Below, one piece after another: positions 7,692 to 16,094 of a stretch of DNA of 18,969 bases (position 1 is the first letter of the stretch; the number at the start of each line of letters is the position of its first letter). Below the pieces are notes generated by a model. It ran no database searches. It saw nothing but the letters and a program-made list of their open reading frames with translations, and had not been told where the DNA came from. Source of the stretch: Gammaproteobacteria bacterium (GTDB lineage: Bacteria; Pseudomonadota; Gammaproteobacteria; Enterobacterales; Psychrobiaceae); assembly GCA_013214885.1 (NCBI GenBank), contig JABSRS010000013.1, positions 1 through 18,969 of the forward strand. The letters are read 5' to 3'. The translations under genes and the position numbers were made by a program.

Positions 7692-8735
7692 ATGAAGAAT
7701 AATTTTGGCAATTGGCAGCCACCAGCAGATTGGCTCCATATTTCAAGCCTTGAGATGCACACTGGCGGCGAACCGCTGCGGATTATTACGGGCGGTTTTC
7801 CAACGCTTAAAGGCGACACTATCTTAGAAAAACGTCAATATTGCCTCGAGAATTTCGACGATTTACGCCAAGCCTTAATCTTTGAACCACGCGGTCATGC
7901 CGATATGTATGCCGCACTCATCACCGAACCAGAACGCAGTGACAGCCACTTTGGGGTGTTGTTTTTACATAATGAAGGCTACAGCACCATGTGCGGCCAT
8001 GCCATTATTGCCTTATCAAAAGCAGCGGTTGAAGCCAAGGTCATTGCTGCCGTTGAGGGCATCAACGAGTTACGCATTGATAGCCCAGCGGGGTTAATTA
8101 CCTCGTATATTGAAGTGGTTAATGGTGCAGCCACTAATATCTACTTTAATAATGTCGCTTCTTTTGTGTCATTAAAGCAACAAATTGCTAAGGTCGAGGG
8201 CATTGGTAACGTCACCTTTGACTTAGCTTATGGCGGCGCATTTTATGCCTATGTTGATGCCGAGAAAATAGGGCTCGATTTATCAATTAGCAACCATGAT
8301 CAAATCATTGCCAGCGGCCAAAAAATTAAAGCGGCGGTGCAAAGTCAGTTTGCGATTGAATACCCTGGCCAACCTGATTTAAGCTTTTTATACGGAGTGA
8401 TATTTATCTCACACCAGCAAACACTTAACGCTGATGCCCATAGCCGTAATGTCTGTATCTTTGCCGAAGGTGAATTAGATCGAAGCCCCACTGGCACTGG
8501 CGTTAGTGGCCGAGCAGCAATCCACTTTGCCAATAACGAGTTGTCATTAAATCAAGCGATAACCATCGAGAGTATTCTCGGCACTAGCTTTGAAGTCAAG
8601 GTAGTCGCGACCAGTGAGGTAGCGCAATACCCAGCAGTGATCCCACAAATTAATGGCATGGCTTATGTGACGGGCAGCAACGAATTTTATATCGATCCTC
8701 ATGATCCACTAAAACAAGGATTTATTTTACGATGA
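7692..8735 (+). CDS. trans-3-hydroxy-L-proline dehydratase (proline racemase superfamily)
   Basis: This proline racemase-fold enzyme has 347 residues from ATG 7692; GTG 7677 would add five. The first catalytic position is Cys in YSTMCGHA (residue 106 counted from the GTG). The second, Cys in proline racemases and 4-hydroxyproline epimerases, is Thr in DRSPTGTG (residue 272 on the same count). Cys/Thr is the signature of trans-3-hydroxy-L-proline dehydratases, including the human enzyme. The reaction removes water from trans-3-hydroxy-L-proline to give delta1-pyrroline-2-carboxylate, the substrate of the reductase encoded two genes downstream. It overlaps the next gene by 4 bases (ATGA), so translation is probably coupled. 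Neither start has a strong ribosome binding site. An operator-like palindrome precedes it and suggests repression when substrate is absent. Confidence 0.9.
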   Translation: MKNNFGNWQPPADWLHISSLEMHTGGEPLRIITGGFPTLKGDTILEKRQYCLENFDDLRQALIFEPRGHADMYAALITEPERSDSHFGVLFLHNEGYSTMCGHAIIALSKAAVEAKVIAAVEGINELRIDSPAGLITSYIEVVNGAATNIYFNNVASFVSLKQQIAKVEGIGNVTFDLAYGGAFYAYVDAEKIGLDLSISNHDQIIASGQKIKAAVQSQFAIEYPGQPDLSFLYGVIFISHQQTLNADAHSRNVCIFAEGELDRSPTGTGVSGRAAIHFANNELSLNQAITIESILGTSFEVKVVATSEVAQYPAVIPQINGMAYVTGSNEFYIDPHDPLKQGFILR

Positions 8736-9811
8736 ATACAGTTTTCCAACAAAGACAGCAACAACTTAGAGCGCAACTAACCACCCGTAATTTAGATGCC
8801 TTTCTCGTCCTTGGCACTGAAAATCTCCGCTATTTAAGCGGCTTTAGTGGTCATGCGTCTTATGGCATTATCACCCAAGAGGCTAACTATTTTATTACCG
8901 ATTATCGCTATGTTGAACAAGCGATCACCCAATGCCCAGATTTTGAAGTTTACTCGCGCGAACGGGTTAAAGAAACATTAGGCAGTTGCATTAAGAAGCA
9001 CTTACCACAGGTTGAAAAACTGGGTTTTGACGCCGCCTTTGTTAGCTTTTCAGTGTGGCAAGATATCGCTAGCGAGTTAGGAAGTATCACCACTTACCCG
9101 CTCACTGGCGTGGTCGAAAAATTACGGATGGTTAAAGATCATTGGGAAATAGCGCAAACCAGAGCAGCAGCTAAAATATCCGACCAAGCGTTAGCCGAAC
9201 TGATGCCCTACTTTGTCCAAGGTGCTAGCGAGCGTGATTTAGCGATTGAACTTGAGTACCGAATGAAAAAAATCGGCTCAGAAGACTTATCTTTTGACAC
9301 CATTATGTTATTTGCTCAGCGCAGTTCATTGCCCCACGGCATTCCGAGCACCCAGCAACTGCAACACGGCGATTTTATCACCCTAGATTTTGGCGCGGTG
9401 ATTAATGGCTATCGCTCAGACATGACGCGCAGCTATGTTTTAGGCGAAGCTTCAGCCAAGCAACGCGATGTTTACCAAACTGTCGCCCAAGCCCAACAAG
9501 CCGCGATTGAAATATTAAAGCCAGGATTACCAAGTATTGAAGCTTATAACGCCTCGCAAGCTATTATTGATGCCTCTCCTTTCGCTCAGTTTAGCGGCGC
9601 GGGCTTAGGTCATGGTGTTGGTTTATTCTTACATGAACAGCCGTTTATTGGGCCTGGTTGTGATTACGTCCTTGAGCCAGGCAATATCATTACCATTGAG
9701 CCAGGCATTTATATTCCTGACTTTGGCGGTGTCCGCTTAGAAGACGATATTTTAATTACCGAAACAGGTTATGAAATTCTGACTCATGCTCCCAAACCTT
9801 TTATTTTATAG
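8732..9811 (+). CDS. M24 metallopeptidase, Xaa-Pro aminopeptidase/dipeptidase type
   Basis: This 359-residue cytoplasmic enzyme has the creatinase-like N-terminal domain (about 1-135) and the pita-bread M24 domain. All five dinuclear metal ligands are present: D219 in LDFGAV, D230 in YRSDMTRSY, H294 in GLGHGVGL, E323 in IEPGIY and E337 in RLEDD. It should cut the bond before proline, or before hydroxyproline, in short peptides. Its size fits short PepP/YpdF-like enzymes better than PepQ, which is longer. It lies between the 3-hydroxyproline dehydratase (4-base overlap) and the pyrroline reductase, so its natural substrates may be X-hydroxyproline or X-proline peptides (inference). Exact choice between dipeptides and longer peptides cannot be told from sequence. 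Confidence 0.88.
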   Translation: MNTVFQQRQQQLRAQLTTRNLDAFLVLGTENLRYLSGFSGHASYGIITQEANYFITDYRYVEQAITQCPDFEVYSRERVKETLGSCIKKHLPQVEKLGFDAAFVSFSVWQDIASELGSITTYPLTGVVEKLRMVKDHWEIAQTRAAAKISDQALAELMPYFVQGASERDLAIELEYRMKKIGSEDLSFDTIMLFAQRSSLPHGIPSTQQLQHGDFITLDFGAVINGYRSDMTRSYVLGEASAKQRDVYQTVAQAQQAAIEILKPGLPSIEAYNASQAIIDASPFAQFSGAGLGHGVGLFLHEQPFIGPGCDYVLEPGNIITIEPGIYIPDFGGVRLEDDILITETGYEILTHAPKPFIL

Positions 9812-9820
9812 GTAATTAAA

Positions 9821-10759
9821 ATGCAAGTAATTGAACAACAGCAGGTCCACGATTCACTGAATTTTGATCAGTTAATTCCAGCACTCGCGCTAGGTTTTTC
9901 TGGCCAGTTTGGGATGCCAAAACGTCAGGTATTTGAACTCGATGCCACCAGCGACAGTCACGATGCCTTTGCCGTATTACCCGCCTGGAATGAACAGGTG
10001 ATTGGGGTTAAGTCTTTTACCTATTTTCCCAACAATGCCAGCGACGGCTACGACTCGCTCTACTCGAAAATTATGTTATTTGATCGCAAGCACGGCGTGC
10101 CGTTAGCCCTAGTTGATGGCACCAGCGTGACGTTGTGGCGCACCGCGGCAGTGTCGGCATTAGCCTCTAAATACCTGTCACGAGAAAACAGCGAAACCAT
10201 GGTGTTCTTTGGCACGGGTAATCTCGCCAGCTATATGATTAATGCTCATTTGAACGTCAGAAACCTCAAGCAAGTGACGATCATTGGTCGCACCCCTGAC
10301 AAAGTGAGTAAGTTAATTAGCGAGATGAGCGAGCATCATCCACACATTAACTTTATTAGCTCTAACGATCCCGAACAAGCAGTAAGAGGGGCAGATATCA
10401 TTAGCTGCGCCACCGCATCGCGCGAGCCATTAGTCAAAGGCGAGTGGTTAAAAGCTGGAGCGCACCTTGACCTGATTGGTAATCATCATAGCGACCGTCG
10501 CGAATGTGACACCCAAGCAATATTAAACAGTGCAGTATTTGTTGATAGTGCCACGAATGTGCTTAACGAGGCCGGTGAATTACTCATTCCGATTAGCGAA
10601 GGGGTGTTCAAAGCTGAAGATGTCCAAGCGCAATTAAGTGATCTCTGCGCTGGTAAGCACCAAGGGCGGAGCAACGATCAACAAATAACCTTGTTTAAAG
10701 CTGTTGGCACCGCACTCAGTGATTTAATTGCTGCTCATTTAGTTTATCAGCAGCAATAG
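9821..10759 (+). CDS. lhpI: delta1-pyrroline-2-carboxylate reductase (ornithine cyclodeaminase/mu-crystallin family)
   Basis: This 312-residue protein belongs to the ornithine cyclodeaminase/mu-crystallin superfamily. The substrate lysine lies in IGVKSFTYFP (K64), the family block ALVDGTSVTLWRTAA at about 96-110, and the Rossmann glycine motif FFGTGNLASY at about 129-138. A later DLIGNHHSDRRE block is also typical. Ornithine cyclodeaminase activity is unlikely here. Next to a Cys/Thr 3-hydroxyproline dehydratase, the expected reaction is NAD(P)H reduction of delta1-pyrroline-2-carboxylate to L-proline, completing 3-hydroxyproline use. AGGTAA precedes the ATG, 9 bases after the peptidase stop, so this is the third gene of the operon. 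It converges on the second M24 gene, with only 10 bases between the stops. The gene symbol is given by function and context; alanine dehydrogenase-type activity is the main alternative. Confidence 0.85.
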   Translation: MQVIEQQQVHDSLNFDQLIPALALGFSGQFGMPKRQVFELDATSDSHDAFAVLPAWNEQVIGVKSFTYFPNNASDGYDSLYSKIMLFDRKHGVPLALVDGTSVTLWRTAAVSALASKYLSRENSETMVFFGTGNLASYMINAHLNVRNLKQVTIIGRTPDKVSKLISEMSEHHPHINFISSNDPEQAVRGADIISCATASREPLVKGEWLKAGAHLDLIGNHHSDRRECDTQAILNSAVFVDSATNVLNEAGELLIPISEGVFKAEDVQAQLSDLCAGKHQGRSNDQQITLFKAVGTALSDLIAAHLVYQQQ

Positions 10760-10769
10760 TTACGATAGA

Positions 10770-11999
10770 TTAAACCTCTACACCAAACGGATCATCAATC
10801 GAATGTGATGGCGTGGTAAACCACTTTGGTCCTTGTTCGGTCATGTAAAAATGATCTTCAAGGCGCACGCCAAATTCCCCTTCAATACAGATCATTGGCT
10901 CATTGGAAAAACACATTCCAGCGGCTAATGGCGTCTTATCGCCACGAACCAAATATGGCCATTCGTGAATATCTAAGCCAATACCGTGCCCAGTACGATG
11001 CGGTAAACCTGGTAGTTGATAGTCAGGTCCATAGCCTTGAGTTGCTAACAACGCACGGGCATTGATATCAACGCACTCACAAGCGTCACCGATTTTAGCC
11101 GCAGCAAAACCTGCAGCTTGGGCATCTTTTTCATGCTGCCACACTTCGCGCTGACGCTCACTTGCCTGACCAAAAACATAGCTACGGGTAATATCTGAGT
11201 TATATCCTTGCAACAAACAACCTGTGTCAATTAACACCATGTCGTTTTGTTCGAGCACCTTAGGGTTCTTTACGCCATGGGGATAAGCGGTATCTTCACC
11301 AAACAACACAATACAAAAATACGAGCCAGCCGCTGCGCCAACTTTTAAATGGGCCTGATGAATAAAGGCGCTCACCTCGGTTGTAGTAATGCCTGGTTTT
11401 AATATTTTTGCCACCGCTTGATGCACCGCCATGGTCATGTCTTTTGCGCGCTGCAATAAAGCCAGCTCATTGGCCGATTTAATCATTCGGCAGCCCGCCG
11501 TGATCGGCTTACTGGTGACAAAATCTAATCCTAAACCAGCAGTTTTAGCCGCTTGAATTAAGCCATCCGCCAAGAAAAACGAACTCGACTCATCAACCGC
11601 AATGGTGCCGCTAGCGATATTGTTTTTAGCTAATAACTCAATAAATAATTGATAAGGCGACTGATGCTCATGCCAACCAACAACCTCTGCTTTAATCACC
11701 ATAAAGCCATCTAAGGTTGATTGCTCGAACCATGGCGCAATATAGGTTAACTCACCGCTAGCTGGTAGCAACGCACCGACCATCCGCTCTGATGCATGCC
11801 AAACTGTGCCAGTAAAATAAGCGAGATTAGTGCCCGCATTAATATATAACGCGCTAATACCCTGCTGTTGCATTAGCTGTTGCGCACGCTCAATTCGCGA
11901 GCGATATTCCAGCGCAGTGACTGGACTGATATCACCCGTCATATCGGTTAATTGACTAAGTTGTTGTTGTGGATTTGAACCGCCGATGCCAATAGTCAT
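10770..11999 (-). CDS. M24 metallopeptidase, second Xaa-Pro dipeptidase-like enzyme
   Basis: This 409-residue creatinase/aminopeptidase-P-like protein has complete metal ligands: D258 in IDTGC, D269 in YNSDITRSY, H338 in RTGHGIGL, E367 in SNEPM and E381 in VRLEDHF. It is about 50 residues longer than the M24 gene at 8732 and clearly diverged from it, so the two are not a recent duplication. It probably cleaves another class of proline peptide brought in by the divergent transporter. The start is supported by AAGGG placed 6 bases before the ATG. It shares its 97-base control region, with the 16-bp palindrome, with the transporter gene, so both may answer to the same repressor. Ectoine hydrolase-type members of this fold are an alternative, but no ectoine genes are nearby. 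Confidence 0.86.
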   Translation of the reverse strand: MTIGIGGSNPQQQLSQLTDMTGDISPVTALEYRSRIERAQQLMQQQGISALYINAGTNLAYFTGTVWHASERMVGALLPASGELTYIAPWFEQSTLDGFMVIKAEVVGWHEHQSPYQLFIELLAKNNIASGTIAVDESSSFFLADGLIQAAKTAGLGLDFVTSKPITAGCRMIKSANELALLQRAKDMTMAVHQAVAKILKPGITTTEVSAFIHQAHLKVGAAAGSYFCIVLFGEDTAYPHGVKNPKVLEQNDMVLIDTGCLLQGYNSDITRSYVFGQASERQREVWQHEKDAQAAGFAAAKIGDACECVDINARALLATQGYGPDYQLPGLPHRTGHGIGLDIHEWPYLVRGDKTPLAAGMCFSNEPMICIEGEFGVRLEDHFYMTEQGPKWFTTPSHSIDDPFGVEV

Positions 12000-12036
12000 G
12001 ATTTACCCTTTTTTATTTACGACATATTTTAACTTG

Positions 12037-12052
12037 ATATTGTATACAATAT
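12037..12052. promoter_or_regulatory. Operator palindrome ATATTGTATACAATAT, copy 2
   Basis: This perfect 16-bp palindrome contains the same 12-mer ATTGTATACAAT found at 7656-7667. It sits between the divergent peptidase (start 11999) and peptide transporter (start 12097) genes, 45 bases before the transporter ATG and 38 bases before the peptidase ATG, so one bound protein could block both promoters. I could not place convincing -35/-10 pairs on either strand here. A GntR-type repressor is suggested by the motif shape only. Confidence 0.65.
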
Positions 12053-12096
12053 ATTCTAGTTTGTAAGCATCAATAATAACAAAAATAAGCGCAGTG

Positions 12097-13641
12097 ATGA
12101 CAGATACCACATTAAGTACCGAAGTTTCGAGTATTAAACGCATTGGTTTTTTGGCTTCGCTAACCACCTTAGGTTATGTTTTTTGGGTCGTTGGTGGAAT
12201 GGAGTTAATTGAACGATTAGCATTTTATGGGGTAAAAACCATTGCTGGTCTTTACGCCACCGATCCATTATCCAAAGGAGGTCTTGGTATTACCATGACC
12301 GAATTTGGCACCATATTAATGTCATGGGCACTGTTTCAATCTTTTGTGCCAGTGTTTTTTGGTGGCTTAGCCGATCGATTCGGCTACAAAGAAACCATTG
12401 CCCTCTCAACGGTGGTCAAAATTGCGGCCTATTTGACGATGGCTTTCTTTCCGAGTTATTGGGGCTTCTTCGCTGGTGCTTGCTTACTCGCCTTTGGTAC
12501 GGGCTTATTCAAGCCAGGGATCCAAGGCACCTTAGTCAAATCAACCACCCCCGACAACTCGACCATGGCCTGGGGCGTATTCTATCAAATGGTTAATATC
12601 GGCGGCTGGCTTGGGCCATTAATGGCGGCGCAATTACGAATATTAGATTGGCAGAATGTCTTTTTCGCCTGTGCTGCGATTATCAGTATTAACTTTGTGT
12701 TGCTGCTAATTTACAAAGAGCCAGGTAAAGAGCAACGACTTGCTGCTCAAGCCAAAGCAACCGACCAAGCACCGCTATGGAAAACCTCGCTCAAAGAACT
12801 CGCCCAACCGCACCTGATTTGGTACACCGTTATATTCTCTGGGTTCTGGTTTATGTTTATGGCACTGTTTGATGTGCTGCCAGTGCATATTCGAGACTGG
12901 ATCGACACCTCAACCATAGTCACCAGCTTGTTTGGCAGTAATGGGACCGACTCAACCATATGGCGCGGCGTGCTGGCGATTGACCCCAGCGGTCAATATG
13001 TAATGCCCGAAGGGATCATGAACATTAACTTTGGTTTAATCATGCTGACCTGTTTTATTGTCGCAGGATTTGCCGCGCGTTTAGGCACGATGAAAAGTTT
13101 GGTAGTTGGCACACTATTGTGCAGCGGTGGCTTATTTATTATTGGCGGGGTTAACGCCGCGTGGTTTATTTTATTAGCTATTGTCACTTTTAGTATTGGC
13201 GAGATGCTAGCGAGCCCAACCTCTTCCAAGTTTATCGGCAACATCGCCCCGGATGATAAAAAAGCAATGTACTTAGGCTTTAAAGATTTACCGTTAGGCA
13301 TTGGCTGGATCGCCGAAAGTTATGTAGGACCGATGCTTTATGACAAATACGCCGCCAAAGAAACCCTAGCGCGCGAACTGCTTAACCAACAGTATTCATA
13401 CGGTCACCAGCAACTAACCACCATTGCCCAAGGTGAGTATTTTGACACCCTAGTGAAAGTCAGTGGCAAAACCCCAGCAATCCTAACCGAGCAGCTATAT
13501 CAAGCAAACAATATCGGCGTGGTATGGTTTGTAATGGGGTTAGTTGGCGTGTTATCGGCGATTGGCTTAGTCTTATACGCCAAATGGATTATCAGTGCCA
13601 AAAGCAGCCTGACCAAAGAGCAAATTAAGGCAATTGGTTAG
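12097..13641 (+). CDS. Proton-dependent oligopeptide transporter (POT/PTR family, MFS fold)
   Basis: This 514-residue integral inner-membrane protein has about twelve hydrophobic segments. The first helix carries ELIER followed by AFYGVK (residues 36-46), a close variant of the POT proton-coupling motif ExxERFxYYG. A cytoplasmic loop GLADRFGYKE is typical of the MFS fold, and KPGIQGT with GVFYQMVNIG matches POT helices 4-5. It should import di- and tripeptides with protons. Flanked by two Xaa-Pro peptidases and the 3-hydroxyproline genes, its cargo is probably proline/hydroxyproline peptides such as collagen fragments (inference). The frame is open three bases earlier at GTG 12094, but ATG 12097 is the more likely start; no strong ribosome binding site is seen. 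A perfect palindrome lies in its promoter region and a strong terminator follows at 13699. Confidence 0.85.
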   Translation: MTDTTLSTEVSSIKRIGFLASLTTLGYVFWVVGGMELIERLAFYGVKTIAGLYATDPLSKGGLGITMTEFGTILMSWALFQSFVPVFFGGLADRFGYKETIALSTVVKIAAYLTMAFFPSYWGFFAGACLLAFGTGLFKPGIQGTLVKSTTPDNSTMAWGVFYQMVNIGGWLGPLMAAQLRILDWQNVFFACAAIISINFVLLLIYKEPGKEQRLAAQAKATDQAPLWKTSLKELAQPHLIWYTVIFSGFWFMFMALFDVLPVHIRDWIDTSTIVTSLFGSNGTDSTIWRGVLAIDPSGQYVMPEGIMNINFGLIMLTCFIVAGFAARLGTMKSLVVGTLLCSGGLFIIGGVNAAWFILLAIVTFSIGEMLASPTSSKFIGNIAPDDKKAMYLGFKDLPLGIGWIAESYVGPMLYDKYAAKETLARELLNQQYSYGHQQLTTIAQGEYFDTLVKVSGKTPAILTEQLYQANNIGVVWFVMGLVGVLSAIGLVLYAKWIISAKSSLTKEQIKAIG

Positions 13642-13698
13642 GTTGTTAAGCAGCCTCGCTATTGGCACAAAGTTCATAGCGTTTATTGTATCTTACCA

Positions 13699-13738
13699 AA
13701 GCAAAGAGCCTATAAATTATGGACTCTTTGCTTATTTT
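13699..13738. terminator. Strong rho-independent terminator, probably bidirectional
   Basis: AAGCAAAGAG (13699-13708) pairs perfectly with CTCTTTGCTT (13724-13733), and CC...GG plus ATAA/TTAT inside extend the stem with small bulges. ATTTT follows on the plus strand, and on the minus strand the stem is followed by TTTGG. It lies between the convergent transporter (stop 13641) and outer-membrane protein (stop 13748) genes, so it probably ends both transcripts, more efficiently on the plus strand. Confidence 0.8.
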
Positions 13739-13747
13739 AAGTTGATG

Positions 13748-14917
13748 CTATAGCAAACTATAATGCCAGATCACCCCAACACCAATTCTAGTGTCGATTT
13801 GATTTGGTTTGGTTTGTTCTTTTATCCATTCAAGTCTAAATTTAAGCTCTGGATTTAACTCGTATTGCAAGCTAGCTGCAATTTTATTGGGATTAAAATT
13901 GCTGACCAACAGCCCAGCATCCTCCAATAGTAACTTGGAACTGATTTGACTAAAGGTATTATCTATTTTTAATAAATCATAACCAACCGCCAATTGGTAA
14001 TCACTAAATGCCCACTGCCAAACAACCTGAGTCCCGATGATCGTGGATTCCATGTGTGCGCTTTGAGTGAGGTCTGACACTTTGCCACTAATATCGGCAT
14101 TAATAACATTAAGCCCCAAACTCGTTTGCCAATCATCAGCTTGATAGCCTAATTTAGCATCAACGCCGTATTGTACCGTGTCACCAGTAAAGTAATAATT
14201 AATTTGTTTAACCAAACTACTACTGTGATGATTACTATTTAGCCTTGCATCATTTCTGAGATTTGCTTTGTTAGACTGGCCCCAGATATTAACGTCAACA
14301 TAAAACTGACCTATATGTTGACCATATTTAGCATAGACACCTGCGGCCATTTCACCTTGACTAGCAGGCCAATTATCACCATTAAGTAGCTCTAAACCTA
14401 GGCTAAACTGTTGATATTTAGTTCTAACACTAATCCCTAAATCTTGGCTATGGCGACCAAAGAACACGTCTGATAATAATGACGCTTCACTGAAATCATT
14501 ATTTGCACTGTGAAAATTTGCCAACGGCGTGGTATTAGTGGCTATTTTTCCTAATTGGGTTGTAAATTCATGACCACTAATAGTTGGTGAAAATTGCAAA
14601 TATAGTTGTTCAAGGTCTAGTTTTGTTTCGCCGCTATGGCTGTGCGCACTAACTTGAGAGACTAACCAATAGCTATCGTTGAGGTGTTTTTTACCATAAA
14701 GTGAGGCTTGATCGATATTAATCCCCTTGCCTATTCGATTGGCTTCTTGCCCTAACATTGCGCCGGAAATTTTCCATACTTGGTTGATATTACTATTTTC
14801 TTGTGACTTGTATGTAATTGCGGTGTCCAAAATAAGCTGATTTTGATCCGCTATATCGTCATGACTTAGCGCAATATTAGGTAATAGTATTGCGGTTGCC
14901 AGAATTATTTTTTTCAT
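13748..14917 (-). CDS. Probable outer-membrane beta-barrel protein of the MbnP/MbnH operon
   Basis: This 389-residue protein has a clear Sec signal peptide (MKKIILATAILLPNIALS, then HDD). The mature part is rich in alternating polar/hydrophobic stretches and aromatic residues, such as YGVDAKLGYQADDWQTSLGL and YQLAVGYDLLKI, typical of outer-membrane beta strands. Histidine clusters are seen in SAHSHSG (about residues 90-96) and NHHSSS (about 229-234), possibly in loops. The C-terminus ends HYSLL, without the usual final Phe/Trp. It begins 3 bases after the di-heme enzyme stop, with no good ribosome binding site of its own, so translation is probably coupled. I do not recognise a named family. 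A porin or metal-passage role next to a copper protein pair is only an inference. Confidence 0.65.
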   Translation of the reverse strand: MKKIILATAILLPNIALSHDDIADQNQLILDTAITYKSQENSNINQVWKISGAMLGQEANRIGKGINIDQASLYGKKHLNDSYWLVSQVSAHSHSGETKLDLEQLYLQFSPTISGHEFTTQLGKIATNTTPLANFHSANNDFSEASLLSDVFFGRHSQDLGISVRTKYQQFSLGLELLNGDNWPASQGEMAAGVYAKYGQHIGQFYVDVNIWGQSNKANLRNDARLNSNHHSSSLVKQINYYFTGDTVQYGVDAKLGYQADDWQTSLGLNVINADISGKVSDLTQSAHMESTIIGTQVVWQWAFSDYQLAVGYDLLKIDNTFSQISSKLLLEDAGLLVSNFNPNKIAASLQYELNPELKFRLEWIKEQTKPNQIDTRIGVGVIWHYSLL

Positions 14918-14920
14918 TAG

Positions 14921-16087
14921 TTATGGCTCTTGATGAGGGTTTGAGAATTTAGGATTAGTAATGAAGTCTTGATCGGTTAAAGAGTTTAAGAATTCGATCA
15001 AATCGTCAATTTCTTGTTCAGATGCACTAAACGGTTGGACTAACGCTGACTTTAGCGGGCTGTATCGGCCATCACCCACGTAACGACCAGTGGTGACATT
15101 GCGACCTCCATCCGAGTAGTGCTTGATCACATCTCGCAAGTTTGTGATGCTACCATCGTGCATATATGGACCTGTTAGCTCAACATTTCGTAACGTTGGC
15201 GGCCGATACATGCCACGATGATCGGGATTAAAACCAACTTCGTATAACCCTTGATCAATCCTGGGATAACTACCAGTACTATCGGTGTCGTAAAGTCCAA
15301 CATTAAAAAATTCAAAGCTAATTGCCACAGGATCGGTGTTAATATCTCGATATGAATTTGAGAAGTTAATCCCGCGATGGCAATGAAAACATTCAAATTT
15401 TTCACCATTAAATAAGGCTAACCCTCGTTTTGCTGCCGGGGTTATTGCATAATCGTTACCTGCAATAAATTGGTCATAGGGGCTATTGGCGCTGATCATT
15501 GTTCGGACAAAACTTGCGATTGAAAAAACAATTTTGTTCATGGTCACAGCTCCATCTTCAGGAAAAGCAGCGGCAAACATGGTTTGATAAACAGGATCGG
15601 TGGAAAACCTCGCAAGCACCTCATCAATATATTGATCTGTTACGCCTAATTCGACTGGCGCATCGGCTCTGATAGGAATTTGCAGCTGATCTTCAATATC
15701 GGGTAGCGTATTATTAGCCCACGTGAAAGTCGTGTGATAAAGGACATTAGATAAGCCCTGACTATTGCGAGCCAACAACTGACCGGTGCTACCTGTCGGT
15801 GTGACTTTTCCATCACTAAAAGCTAACGCTTGAAAATGACAACTACCGCAAGATTGTGTCTGATTGGCCGACAATTTTTTATCATAAAAAAGTCTTCTGC
15901 CTAGGCTTATTTTTTCCTTGGTCAATGGGTTATATTTAGGAATGTAGGGTAACGGCATGTGGTCGGGTAATGCCAGTAACGCCCTTATATTTTCTTGTTC
16001 TGGATCTTCAACCAATTGTGTTTTTGATTCTTGGCACGAGCATAAAAGCAATAACAATGACGTGATAAATAATAATTTTCTTAACAT
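14921..16087 (-). CDS. mbnH: MbnH-like di-heme cytochrome c peroxidase/MauG family lipoprotein
   Basis: This 388-residue di-heme enzyme has two CxxCH heme-binding motifs, CGSCH at 80-84 and CFHCH at 233-237, plus the family's GPYMHDGS near 307-313. A lipoprotein-type signal (LLLLLCSC, lipid Cys probably C18) suggests periplasmic membrane anchoring. In the characterised MbnH/MbnP system this MauG-like enzyme oxidises a tryptophan of MbnP to kynurenine, which MbnP needs to bind copper. The neighbouring mbnP-like gene makes the same role likely here. The frame is open upstream to 16180, but that extension overlaps mbnP. The true start is ATG 16087, which begins the signal peptide. Its ribosome binding site is probably the GGAG at 16117-16114, brought near the ATG by a hairpin. 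A simple peroxidase protecting against hydrogen peroxide is the alternative. Confidence 0.85.
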   Translation of the reverse strand: MLRKLLFITSLLLLLCSCQESKTQLVEDPEQENIRALLALPDHMPLPYIPKYNPLTKEKISLGRRLFYDKKLSANQTQSCGSCHFQALAFSDGKVTPTGSTGQLLARNSQGLSNVLYHTTFTWANNTLPDIEDQLQIPIRADAPVELGVTDQYIDEVLARFSTDPVYQTMFAAAFPEDGAVTMNKIVFSIASFVRTMISANSPYDQFIAGNDYAITPAAKRGLALFNGEKFECFHCHRGINFSNSYRDINTDPVAISFEFFNVGLYDTDSTGSYPRIDQGLYEVGFNPDHRGMYRPPTLRNVELTGPYMHDGSITNLRDVIKHYSDGGRNVTTGRYVGDGRYSPLKSALVQPFSASEQEIDDLIEFLNSLTDQDFITNPKFSNPHQEP

Positions 16088-16094
16088 AAATATA

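Noticed and set aside
7692..8735. Proline racemase or 4-hydroxyproline 2-epimerase
   Set aside because: The second catalytic residue is Thr in DRSPTGTG, whereas those enzymes need Cys there.
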